NCBI GenBank assembly: GCA_033851955.1
Contig: JAWSVK010000007.1
Coordinates: 86,561-150,560 of the forward strand
Origin: Profundibacter sp033851955
GTDB lineage: Bacteria; Pseudomonadota; Alphaproteobacteria; Rhodobacterales; Rhodobacteraceae
Direction of reading: 5' to 3'
Length of the DNA: 64,000 bases
Under the pieces are notes generated by a model, which searched no databases, was not told the origin of the DNA, and saw nothing but the letters and a program-made list of their open reading frames with translations. The stretch's first letter is position 1. Every line of letters begins with the position of its first letter. Of the stretch, positions 44,013 through 51,885 are shown piece by piece. The translations under genes and the position numbers were made by a program.

Positions 44013-45094
44013 TACGCGACCTCCACTTTTTTGAAACGAATGCGAAAGTTTGACAATACGTCCATCGCCAAAAGGAAAAACAACAGCATGCCCTGAAATG
44101 CCTGAATGGCAGGGGCGGGTAAGCCAAGGCTTTGTTGCGCAATGTCGCCGCCTATATAAGTCAGCGCCATCAAAAGCCCCGCCAACAAAATACCAACCGG
44201 ATGCAAGCGCCCTAGAAAGGCCACGATGATAGCGGTGTAGCCATAGCCCTGGCCAAAGTTTTCGGTCAATTGTTTTGCTGGTCCGGTGACTTCGAACAAG
44301 CCAGCCGACCCTGCCAACACACCCGCAAAGCCAAAACACAAAATGATCAGTGCATTGGGGTTTACGCCACCAAAACGAGCGGCGCGCGGGGATTGACCAG
44401 CAAGCGATATCTGAAAACCCAGTAGATGACGGGTTAGCAAGACATAAGCAAATATCACCGCGATAAATGCCGCAACGACGCCCCAATGCATGCCGCTGTT
44501 TGCGATCAGTTCTGGGTTTGCGGTGGCCTCAAGCTCATTGAAACTGCGCGACCCGGGAAAGCCGTGACCATCAGGGTTGCGCAGCAAGCCGAACGACATT
44601 GCCGACAGAATGTGTTCTGCGACATAGACCAACAGCAATGATACAAGGATTTCGTTGGTGTTAAAATGTGTGCGCAAAATGGCAGGGATCATCGCCCAAA
44701 GGAACCCACCAAGGGCGCCTGCAATGACCATCAATGGAAACACGTACCAACCACTGGCGGGGTAAAAGGCAAGACCAACGGCAGCACCCGCGACGGCCCC
44801 CATAATATATTGCCCTTCGGCACCGATGTTCCAGATACCTGCGCGAAATCCTAAGGATAACCCGATGGCAATCAGCACCAGTGGCCCCGCCTTAACCAAC
44901 AACTGCGGCAGATAATACCAAGAAAACTCGCCAAATATCGGTTCCAAAAATATGGTTTGGATCGCCACAACCGGGTCTTTACCCAGCAAAGCAAACAAGA
45001 CACCTCCAGCGATCATGGTGGCCAGCACGGCCAAAATCGGGGTCGCAAAGGTCCAAGCCTTTGACGGCACGGGGCGTTTTTCTAGTCTAAGCAT
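44012..45094 (-). CDS. BMP-family ABC transporter permease (first)
   Basis: A 360-residue inner-membrane permease (NupB/YufP-like): an N-terminal helix, PLVLIAIGLSLGFRAGIWNIGAEG, GALGGFLWAMIPAILR, NTNEILVSLLLVYVA and FAGVLAGSAGLFEV are the family's conserved stretches. The ATG overlaps the end of the ATPase gene by eight bases. With the next permease, the double ATPase and the BMP protein it forms a complete importer. Confidence 0.92.
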   Translation of the reverse strand: MLRLEKRPVPSKAWTFATPILAVLATMIAGGVLFALLGKDPVVAIQTIFLEPIFGEFSWYYLPQLLVKAGPLVLIAIGLSLGFRAGIWNIGAEGQYIMGAVAGAAVGLAFYPASGWYVFPLMVIAGALGGFLWAMIPAILRTHFNTNEILVSLLLVYVAEHILSAMSFGLLRNPDGHGFPGSRSFNELEATANPELIANSGMHWGVVAAFIAVIFAYVLLTRHLLGFQISLAGQSPRAARFGGVNPNALIILCFGFAGVLAGSAGLFEVTGPAKQLTENFGQGYGYTAIIVAFLGRLHPVGILLAGLLMALTYIGGDIAQQSLGLPAPAIQAFQGMLLFFLLAMDVLSNFRIRFKKVEVA

Positions 45095-46604
45095 TCGCGG
45101 TCTCCTGGTCGTTCATGCCACCCAGCATCAAGCCGATTTCTTCGACTGTCAGCCCTTTGGCAGGACGCGGGCGGGTCAGGTGACCCTCGTTCAAAGCGCA
45201 GAAATTATCTGAGACTTCCATGAGTTCGTCTAAATCCTGTGAGATCACGATCACCGCTGCGCCCGCCGCTGCAAGATCCATCAAAGATTGGCGGATTTGG
45301 GCTGCCGCCGAGGCGTCAACACCCCAAGTCGGCTGGTTCACCACCAACACACGCGGCCCCTGCAGAACCTCGCGGCCAATGACGAATTTTTGCAAATTCC
45401 CACCTGACAACGCGCGGGCAGCGGTGCGCGCGCCTGGCGTCCGTACATCAAAATCCTTGATTACCCGTTTGGCGAATGCGCGTGTATCTACCCAGTTTAC
45501 AAACCCTTTGGTCACCAGGTTTTCGCGGATGGCTGCGGTCAATAAGGCATTCTCAGTCAGGCTCATATCGGGGGCGGCGGCGTGGCCCAACCGTTCTTCT
45601 GGGGCGGCTAAAATCCCCAATTCACGGCGTTGATTAGGGCCAAGTGTGCCGATGCCATTGCCATCAAACATAACCGCTTCGTCGGCGCTGAGTGTCTCGC
45701 CGGACATCGCAGCCAGCAACTCGTCTTGCCCATTGCCCGCGACGCCGCCAATACCCAGAATTTCACCGGCCCGCACCGCCATGTTGATCGCCTTTAACGA
45801 GGTGCCAAACTGGCTGACCGAGGGCACGGACAGGCCCGTCAATTGCAGCACAACGTCGCCAAACGCCTGCGCCTCGCGCAGCGGCTCATGCAGGGTGCTA
45901 CCGACCATCATTTCGGCCAGCTCTCGAGCAGATTTTTCGCGAGGGTTGCAGGTGTCGACCACCACCCCGTGGCGCAAAACGGTGGCACTATCGCAAATGT
46001 CGCGGATTTCGTCCAGCTTATGACTGATATACAAAATCGCCGTGCCCTCCGCGGACAATTGACGCAGGGTCTGGAACAGAACTTCGACTTCTTGCGGTGT
46101 CAGAACCGATGTCGGCTCGTCCATGATCAACAGCTTTGGGTCTTGCAAAAGACAGCGAATAATCTCAACCCGCTGACGCTCGCCCGCCGAAAGTTCACCC
46201 ACCAAACGTTCAGGATCCAATGGCAGGCCGTAGTCATGGCTGACCTTGGTGATGCGGGCTGATAATTCGCGATGCTTGGGCGGATTTTCCATCCCAAGCG
46301 TGATGTTCTCGGCCACCGTTAAGGCCTCGAACAGTGAAAAGTGTTGAAATACCATCGCCACACCAGCAGTACGCGCTGCGCGTGGTTCTGGCGGTGAAAA
46401 CGCATTGCCCATCAACGTCATACTGCCCGCATCGGGGCGCACCAAGCCGTAGATCATTTTCACCAAAGTGGATTTACCCGCGCCGTTTTCGCCCAACAAG
46501 GCGTGAACTTCGCCCGCATCAATGCCAAACGACACTTGATCATTGGCTATTACACCGGGGTAGGCCTTGGTCAGCCCGTCGATGGTTAGCAATCTATCCG
46601 TCAT
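45087..46604 (-). CDS. ABC transporter double-ATPase subunit (nucleoside/sugar type)
   Basis: A 505-residue protein with two ABC domains. Domain 1 is complete: GENGAGKSTLVKM, signature LSAGERQRVEI, LLIMDEPTSVL. Domain 2 keeps the LSGGNLQKFVIGRE signature, but its Walker A is altered (GGVAGNGQDELL), as is usual for the second half of RbsA/BMP-type ATPases. The start overlaps xdhC by four bases and the stop overlaps the first permease gene by eight, so importer and xanthine dehydrogenase are encoded on one transcript. Confidence 0.93.
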   Translation of the reverse strand: MTDRLLTIDGLTKAYPGVIANDQVSFGIDAGEVHALLGENGAGKSTLVKMIYGLVRPDAGSMTLMGNAFSPPEPRAARTAGVAMVFQHFSLFEALTVAENITLGMENPPKHRELSARITKVSHDYGLPLDPERLVGELSAGERQRVEIIRCLLQDPKLLIMDEPTSVLTPQEVEVLFQTLRQLSAEGTAILYISHKLDEIRDICDSATVLRHGVVVDTCNPREKSARELAEMMVGSTLHEPLREAQAFGDVVLQLTGLSVPSVSQFGTSLKAINMAVRAGEILGIGGVAGNGQDELLAAMSGETLSADEAVMFDGNGIGTLGPNQRRELGILAAPEERLGHAAAPDMSLTENALLTAAIRENLVTKGFVNWVDTRAFAKRVIKDFDVRTPGARTAARALSGGNLQKFVIGREVLQGPRVLVVNQPTWGVDASAAAQIRQSLMDLAAAGAAVIVISQDLDELMEVSDNFCALNEGHLTRPRPAKGLTVEEIGLMLGGMNDQETANA

Positions 46605-47560
46605 GTTCCCCGTCCTTTAATAATACCCGATTTGGGCGCATCTGCGGCACGCATCAGCAATAGACCGTGGGCGATGCCAACTGCAATCGTTTGTGGCTCT
46701 TTGCCAAGGGCGGGGTCACCGATCGGACAGGTGATCCGACCAATTTCGTAGCCCGTGTGCCCAAGGCTTTCCAACCGGTTTTGAAATCGCGCCCATTTGG
46801 TTTTTGAGCCGATAAGACCCGCAAACCCAAATGCACGCCCCAGCAGTTGGTGACAGATTTCCAGATCAAAACCGTGGTCCATCGTCATGATGTAATGCTG
46901 CGTATCATCTGGCGCGTGTTTGACCAGATCGGCCATGTTGCTGGCCACCAGAGGCGTGACGTTTCGCGGTAATAACTTTGGAATGCGCGCGGTATCGATA
47001 TCAATCAAGGTGATGTCATAGCCGTTTAATGGCGCCAGCGTGCGGGCAAGGGCCGCCCCAACATGGCCAGCTCCATAAATCCAGATAGGGGTGGGTGTTG
47101 GCAGGATAGTTTCTGCCAGCCAGCCAGCGGTCAGGATCGGTTCAATAGGTTCATCGCGGGCCGCCTCAATGCGGCGTTGCAATAGGGCAGGGACCTTTGC
47201 ACTGGCGTCCGCTCCCACCGCACGTGCGAAAACAAGGCTGTCGTTTGCAGGCAGGGTATGGGCGTCAAAACGCTCCAAAACCAGCGTTACATTGCCGCCA
47301 CAACACTGGCCAAGGTTCGGCCCAAGCGGTTGCGTTAGATGCGCGACACGCTTTGGCCCAGTCAGCATCTCGCGGGCCTGCAGGCTGGCCTGATATTCCA
47401 ACGCGCCACCGCCAATCGTGCCCGCTTGCCCATCTTGCCAAATCAACATGCTGGTGCCCGCATCGCGCGGGGCAGAGCCCTTGGTGCCGGTGACCAACAC
47501 CCGAACCACGACACCCTGCGTCTCAACGCATTTGTCCAAAAGGTTGCGATCAAAACTCAT
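46601..47560 (-). CDS. xdhC: Xanthine dehydrogenase accessory protein XdhC
   Basis: XdhC binds molybdenum cofactor, promotes its sulfuration and delivers it to XdhB. In 319 residues I see the XdhC/CoxI N-terminal part (GTKGSAPRDAGTSMLIW, GTIGGGALEY) and a Rossmann-type C-terminal part (IWIYGAGHVGAALARTLAPLNG). The start and stop overlap the neighbours by four bases each. The partner genes xdhA and xdhB are directly upstream. Confidence 0.93.
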   Translation of the reverse strand: MSFDRNLLDKCVETQGVVVRVLVTGTKGSAPRDAGTSMLIWQDGQAGTIGGGALEYQASLQAREMLTGPKRVAHLTQPLGPNLGQCCGGNVTLVLERFDAHTLPANDSLVFARAVGADASAKVPALLQRRIEAARDEPIEPILTAGWLAETILPTPTPIWIYGAGHVGAALARTLAPLNGYDITLIDIDTARIPKLLPRNVTPLVASNMADLVKHAPDDTQHYIMTMDHGFDLEICHQLLGRAFGFAGLIGSKTKWARFQNRLESLGHTGYEIGRITCPIGDPALGKEPQTIAVGIAHGLLLMRAADAPKSGIIKGRGT

Positions 47561-49866
47561 TGATCGGCCTGTTGGCGTTTCACGGCCATCAAGATGCGCT
47601 CTGGCGTGGCGGGTGCGTCCAGAGCAGGGTAACTGTCGCCACAGGCCGCCACTGCATTGGACAGCGCCATCAACGCCGATATGCCGTGCATAAACGGAGG
47701 CTCTCCGACAGCCTTGGAACGGTAAATCGTGTCTTCAACGTTCCGGCCATCCCACAGCGCGACGTTGAAAACATCAGGGCGGTCCGAGCAGGCTGGGATC
47801 TTATAGGTCGATGGCGCATGGGTGCGTAAATTGCCTTTGTCGTCCCAAACCAGCTCTTCCATCGTCAGCCATCCGGCCCCTTGCACATAGGCGCCTTCAA
47901 CTTGTCCGACGTCTAATTCAGGATTCAGCGACGCGCCCGCATCGTGCAAAATGTCGGTGCGCAAAATACGATTTTCGCCAGTCAGCGTGTCGATCACCAC
48001 CTCGGTAACCGAAGCCCCGTAGGAAAAATACAAAAACGGCCGACCACGCCCTTTGACCCGATCCCATTGTATTTTCGGTGTCTTGTAGAACCCGGTCGCC
48101 GACAGGCTGATCCGCCCTTGATAAGCCAACTCGGCGGCCTTGGCGAAGGTGAACTGCCGTCGCCCCACCATCACCAATCCCTCTGCGAAACGAACGTCGG
48201 ACGGCTTTTTGCCATGCTGATCCGCTAAAAACGCGGCGATCCGCGCACGCAACGTTTCGCAAGCTGCCTTGACAGCCATGCCGTTCAAATCCGTACCCGA
48301 AGACGCCGCGGTAGCTGACGTGTTGGGCACCTTGGCGGTATCCGAGGCCGTAATCTTGATCGTTTCTAACGGCACCCCAAATTCTCTTGCAGCCACCTGA
48401 GCCACCTTTTGGAACAACCCTTGCCCCATCTCAGTGCCGCCATGGTTCACATGAACGGAGCCATCCTGATATATATGCACCAATGCACCCGCCTGATTAA
48501 GATGGGTCAAAGTAAAGCTGATGCCGAATTTCACAGGCGTCAGGGCAATACCTTTTTTCAAAACCGGACTGGCCGCATTCCACGCCTCAATTGCCTCAAC
48601 ACGGGCGTGGTAATCCGAACTGTCCACCAGTTCATCCACCAAACCATGCAAAATGAAATCCTCAACAGGTTGCCCATAAGGTGTTTCCTGAACCGCGTAT
48701 TTCTTCTTGCCCGAAATACCTCCAACGGAGTTATAAAAGTTCTTTTGGCGCACCATCAGTGGATCAAGCCCCAAGGCGCCCGCGACGTGGTCCATCACCC
48801 GTTCAATCCCCAACATACCCTGCGGACCACCAAATCCACGATAGGCCGTGGCGGATTGCGTGTTGGTGCGCAATCGATGACTGATGATTTCAATGTCAGG
48901 CAGATGATAGGCATTGTCCGCATGCAACATGGCACGATCTGCCACCGGCAGGCTTAGGTCTTGCGACCAACCACAGCGCGCATATTGAGTAAAGCTGATG
49001 CCGTCGATTTTCCCGTCGTCATCATACCCGACCGTGTAATCAATCCGAAAATCATGCCGCTTGCCGGTGATCATCATATCATCGTCGCGATCATAACGCA
49101 TTTTGCAAGGCTGCCCAGTCCGGGACGCGACCACGCCGCAAGCAACGGCCAGCGCATTGCCTTGACTTTCCTTGCCGCCAAAACCACCGCCCATGCGCCG
49201 TGTTTCAACCCGCACAGCATTCATCGGTAGGCCCAATGCGTGAGACACTTTATGTTGAATTTCGGTCGGATGCTGCGTGCTGGAATGTACCAACATATCA
49301 CCACCCTCTTGTGGGAAAACCAGCGCAGCTTGCCCCTCCAGATAGAAATGCTCTTGGCCACCCATTTCTAGCGAACCGATCAGCGTATTCTGAGCCGTCG
49401 CCAATGCACTTTTCGCGTTGCCCTTGGTCCAAACCACAGCACCACCTTCAAATCGACTGTCCGCATCAAGCGCTTCGTCAATTGTCAGTATGGTTGGCTT
49501 TTCGGCATAGGTAATCTTAGCCAAACGCGCAGCTTTACGGGCCGCAAGATGGCTGGTGGCCACCACCAGAAAAACCGCTTGGCCCACGTAATGCACGGTG
49601 CCGGTCGCCAGCAACGGTTCGTCGTGCGCTGCAGGTGACACGTCGCAATCATGTTCCAAATCATCCGCCATCAGGACCGAAACCACACCATCAGCGGCAT
49701 GCACGGCGTCCAGATCGATTGCGGTGATATCTCCATGCGCAATCGTCGACAGACCAAAGGCCAAATGCAAACAATTGGCCGGTGTGGGGATGTCGTCAAT
49801 ATAACGCGCTTGCCCGTTTACGTGCAGCGGGCCAGAGTCATGCGGGTGTGATTTACCAACGCTCAT
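47557..49866 (-). CDS. xdhB: Xanthine dehydrogenase, molybdopterin-binding (large) subunit
   Basis: A 769-residue molybdenum hydroxylase subunit that oxidises hypoxanthine and xanthine to urate. Visible: VGQAVFLVVA near the start, RRMGGGFGGKESQGN (molybdopterin contact), YRGFGGPQG, GGTEMGQGLFQKV, ATAASSGTDLNGMAV, and the catalytic Glu in SKAVGEPPFMHGIS near 730. The domain order and length match bacterial XdhB. Overlaps xdhA and xdhC by four bases each. Confidence 0.95.
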   Translation of the reverse strand: MSVGKSHPHDSGPLHVNGQARYIDDIPTPANCLHLAFGLSTIAHGDITAIDLDAVHAADGVVSVLMADDLEHDCDVSPAAHDEPLLATGTVHYVGQAVFLVVATSHLAARKAARLAKITYAEKPTILTIDEALDADSRFEGGAVVWTKGNAKSALATAQNTLIGSLEMGGQEHFYLEGQAALVFPQEGGDMLVHSSTQHPTEIQHKVSHALGLPMNAVRVETRRMGGGFGGKESQGNALAVACGVVASRTGQPCKMRYDRDDDMMITGKRHDFRIDYTVGYDDDGKIDGISFTQYARCGWSQDLSLPVADRAMLHADNAYHLPDIEIISHRLRTNTQSATAYRGFGGPQGMLGIERVMDHVAGALGLDPLMVRQKNFYNSVGGISGKKKYAVQETPYGQPVEDFILHGLVDELVDSSDYHARVEAIEAWNAASPVLKKGIALTPVKFGISFTLTHLNQAGALVHIYQDGSVHVNHGGTEMGQGLFQKVAQVAAREFGVPLETIKITASDTAKVPNTSATAASSGTDLNGMAVKAACETLRARIAAFLADQHGKKPSDVRFAEGLVMVGRRQFTFAKAAELAYQGRISLSATGFYKTPKIQWDRVKGRGRPFLYFSYGASVTEVVIDTLTGENRILRTDILHDAGASLNPELDVGQVEGAYVQGAGWLTMEELVWDDKGNLRTHAPSTYKIPACSDRPDVFNVALWDGRNVEDTIYRSKAVGEPPFMHGISALMALSNAVAACGDSYPALDAPATPERILMAVKRQQADQ

Positions 49867-51239
49867 GCGCTCACCTCCAACACATTCGTCGCGGTGCCTT
49901 GTCTCTCAAGAAAATACCGCGTTAGCATGTTTTGCGCGGCCTCAAGACGGTACCCCGCCGAGGCCCGCATGTCTGACATCGGAGTGTAATCCTTTGCAAA
50001 TTTTTCACGGGCGGCAACAATCGTTGCCTCATCCCAAGTCTTGCCAACCAACGCCTTCTCCACATGAGTCGCACGATGTGGAGTGCCTGCCATGCCGCCG
50101 AAAGCGATCCGTGCATCGGTGATTTTGCCACCCTCAATGCTGATGCTGAAACAGCCGCACACAGCAGAAATATCTTGGTCAAAACGCTTGGACAGCTTGT
50201 AGCATTTCAGAACATCGGGTTGACGCTCGATGCTGATCGCTTCAACAAACTCGCCCGCAACACGATCCTGTTTTCCGTACTCGATAAAGAAATCCTCAAG
50301 CAACATCTCGCGTCGTTTATCTCCAAAGCGCAGATGCAACTTCGCCCCTAGCGCAATCAACGCAGGCGGCCCGTCCCCAATGGGTGATCCGTTGGCGATG
50401 TTGCCGCCAATGGTGGCCGCGTTGCGGATTTGGACCGAAGAATAGCGCCGTAACATGGCGGCAAAGGATGGATGATGCTCTGCCATTAATCGTTCCAGAT
50501 CAGTAATGCTGACGCCAGCCCCAATACGGATATGGCTATCACTGACCTCGATTTGTTTCAGATCCTCAATGCCGTTCAAAAACGCAAGCTTGGGCAAATC
50601 CTGCAACCGCTTTGTCACCCACAGACCGACATCCGTTGCTCCGCCAATCAACGTGGCGTCAGGATTGGCCGCATACCATTTCGCCAGCCCATCTGTTGTG
50701 GTCGGAAAATAGGGTTCAAGTGTCTGCGCCAACCCTTCAAGCGCCGCCATGTCCTCAACCATCCAAGCAGGCACAGGCGCATCTTTGGCGGCCTCTGCAG
50801 CGCGAATGATCGGCGCATAACCCGTGCAACGACACAGGTTGCCCGCCAGCTGTTCGTCAAAGTTCTCGGCTCCGTTCAAGTGACCAACTGCAAGCGAAAC
50901 AACAATCCCCGGTGTGCAAAACCCACATTGCGAGCCGTGATGCTTGACCATGGCATCTTGTACCGGATGCGGTGTGCCATCGGGGCCGCTGATGCCTTCT
51001 ACCGTGCGCAGGGCCTTGCCATGCAACTGAGGCAATAACAAAATACAAGCGTTTAACGAACGCGAGCCGTCCGCGTCTGTGATCATCACAGTGCAAGCGC
51101 CACAATCGCCCTCGTTGCAGCCCTCTTTGGTGCCAGTCATGTGTTTGGTCTCGCGCAGCCAATCCAGCAAAGTGCGGGTTAATGGCTGGCCTGTGACGCG
51201 CATAGTTTCTCCGTTTAAGAGAAATACGATGTCAGACAT
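49863..51239 (-). CDS. xdhA: Xanthine dehydrogenase, iron-sulfur/FAD (small) subunit
   Basis: A 458-residue subunit: N-terminal [2Fe-2S] ferredoxin domain with CNEGDCGACT (Cys41, 46, 49) and Cys65, the second [2Fe-2S] domain with QCGFCTPGIV and NLCRCTGYAP, then the FAD domain (TLIGGATDVGLWVTK, TIGGNIANGSPIGDGPPAL) and the CO-dehydrogenase-like C-terminal domain. The ATG at 51239 is chosen because the ferredoxin fold begins there; an in-frame start 33 codons upstream would translate the leader. First gene of the eight-gene purine operon. Confidence 0.95.
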   Translation of the reverse strand: MSDIVFLLNGETMRVTGQPLTRTLLDWLRETKHMTGTKEGCNEGDCGACTVMITDADGSRSLNACILLLPQLHGKALRTVEGISGPDGTPHPVQDAMVKHHGSQCGFCTPGIVVSLAVGHLNGAENFDEQLAGNLCRCTGYAPIIRAAEAAKDAPVPAWMVEDMAALEGLAQTLEPYFPTTTDGLAKWYAANPDATLIGGATDVGLWVTKRLQDLPKLAFLNGIEDLKQIEVSDSHIRIGAGVSITDLERLMAEHHPSFAAMLRRYSSVQIRNAATIGGNIANGSPIGDGPPALIALGAKLHLRFGDKRREMLLEDFFIEYGKQDRVAGEFVEAISIERQPDVLKCYKLSKRFDQDISAVCGCFSISIEGGKITDARIAFGGMAGTPHRATHVEKALVGKTWDEATIVAAREKFAKDYTPMSDMRASAGYRLEAAQNMLTRYFLERQGTATNVLEVSA

Positions 51240-51391
51240 TTTTATTTCCGTGCCGCGTTCTTTTCCACCCGGTCGTATCACAGGCCCGCCCGATGCGACG
51301 TAAAGCGAGGGTGCGACAGTTTGACCGACCTTCAGCAAAGCCGATACCTATCGCCAAAGCAATGTATTTATTTTGATTTCAGACTTGGTGT

Positions 51392-51420
51392 GGTATACAA
51401 AGGTATACACATATTTCCAA
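51392..51420 (-). promoter_or_regulatory. Candidate xdhA promoter overlapped by a double GTATAC operator
   Basis: On the minus strand TTGGAA (51420-51415) and TATACC (51397-51392) are 17 bases apart, a reasonable sigma70-type promoter giving a leader of about 145 bases for xdhA. Two GTATAC hexamers (51393-51398 and 51403-51408), each a palindrome and with centres exactly 10 bp apart, lie over the -10 and spacer, inside the larger imperfect dyad TGTGGTATAC/GTATACACA. GTATAC-centred palindromes are typical of GntR-type repressors; the assignment is inference. The site also lies 37 bases upstream of the divergent VOC gene. Confidence 0.55.
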
Positions 51421-51444
51421 CCTATTGAAAAGGCGTCTATAATC

Positions 51445-51831
51445 GTGACTATCGTAACATTACATCATGTCCAACTTGCGATGCCAGTAGGTCAAGAAGC
51501 CGCCGCAATTGCATTTTATCAAGGGTTGCTCGGGTTCACCTTGGTCTCCAAACCGACGATTCTGGCCGCACGCGGAGGCGTTTGGTTCGAGTGCGGGTCG
51601 GTGCGTTTGCATCTGGGTGTCGAGGCAGAGTTTCAACCCGCCAAAAAGGCTCACCCAGCGTTCGAGGTTCGCGGCGTGACCGCAATGCTGCGCCACTTGG
51701 AGGCGGCAGGCGTTCCTGTGAGACGGGATCAAGATCTGCCGGGATTTGAGCGCGGCTATATTGAGGACCCTTTTGGCAACCGGATCGAGCTGCTGGAACC
51801 CAAAGTGCAGGCGCTCAGCGAAGAAAGCTGA
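51445..51831 (+). CDS. VOC (glyoxalase/bleomycin-resistance/dioxygenase) family protein
   Basis: A 128-residue protein with two beta-alpha-beta-beta-beta modules of the vicinal-oxygen-chelate fold: LHHVQLAMPVG (metal His) at the start, AFYQGLLGF, then LHLGVEAEF, and GYIEDPFGNRIELLEP with a metal Glu near the end. The GTG at 51445 is the likely start, with AAAAGG upstream; the ATG at 51373 would translate the operator region. The substrate is unknown. Divergent from xdhA across the GTATAC operator, so it might be co-regulated with purine catabolism. Confidence 0.82.
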   Translation: MTIVTLHHVQLAMPVGQEAAAIAFYQGLLGFTLVSKPTILAARGGVWFECGSVRLHLGVEAEFQPAKKAHPAFEVRGVTAMLRHLEAAGVPVRRDQDLPGFERGYIEDPFGNRIELLEPKVQALSEES

Positions 51832-51843
51832 AAGGCTTGATGA

Positions 51844-51866
51844 GCGGCCTTTCCAAAGGGGGCCGC
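51844..51866 (+). terminator. GC-rich hairpin between the VOC gene and dnaE
   Basis: GCGGCC (51844-51849) pairs with GGCCGC (51861-51866), extended by TTT/AAA inside, 13 bases after the VOC stop and 20 bases before the dnaE ATG. Only scattered Ts follow (ATTGGGTTAGTTTC), so it may terminate weakly or influence dnaE translation. Confidence 0.45.
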
Positions 51867-51885
51867 ATTGGGTTAGTTTCGCCAA

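Noticed and set aside
51272..51299. Imperfect hairpin (GTCGTATC/GATGCGAC) in the xdhA leader as a purine riboswitch
   Set aside because: One mismatched stem without any known purine or molybdenum-cofactor aptamer core; too weak to call.
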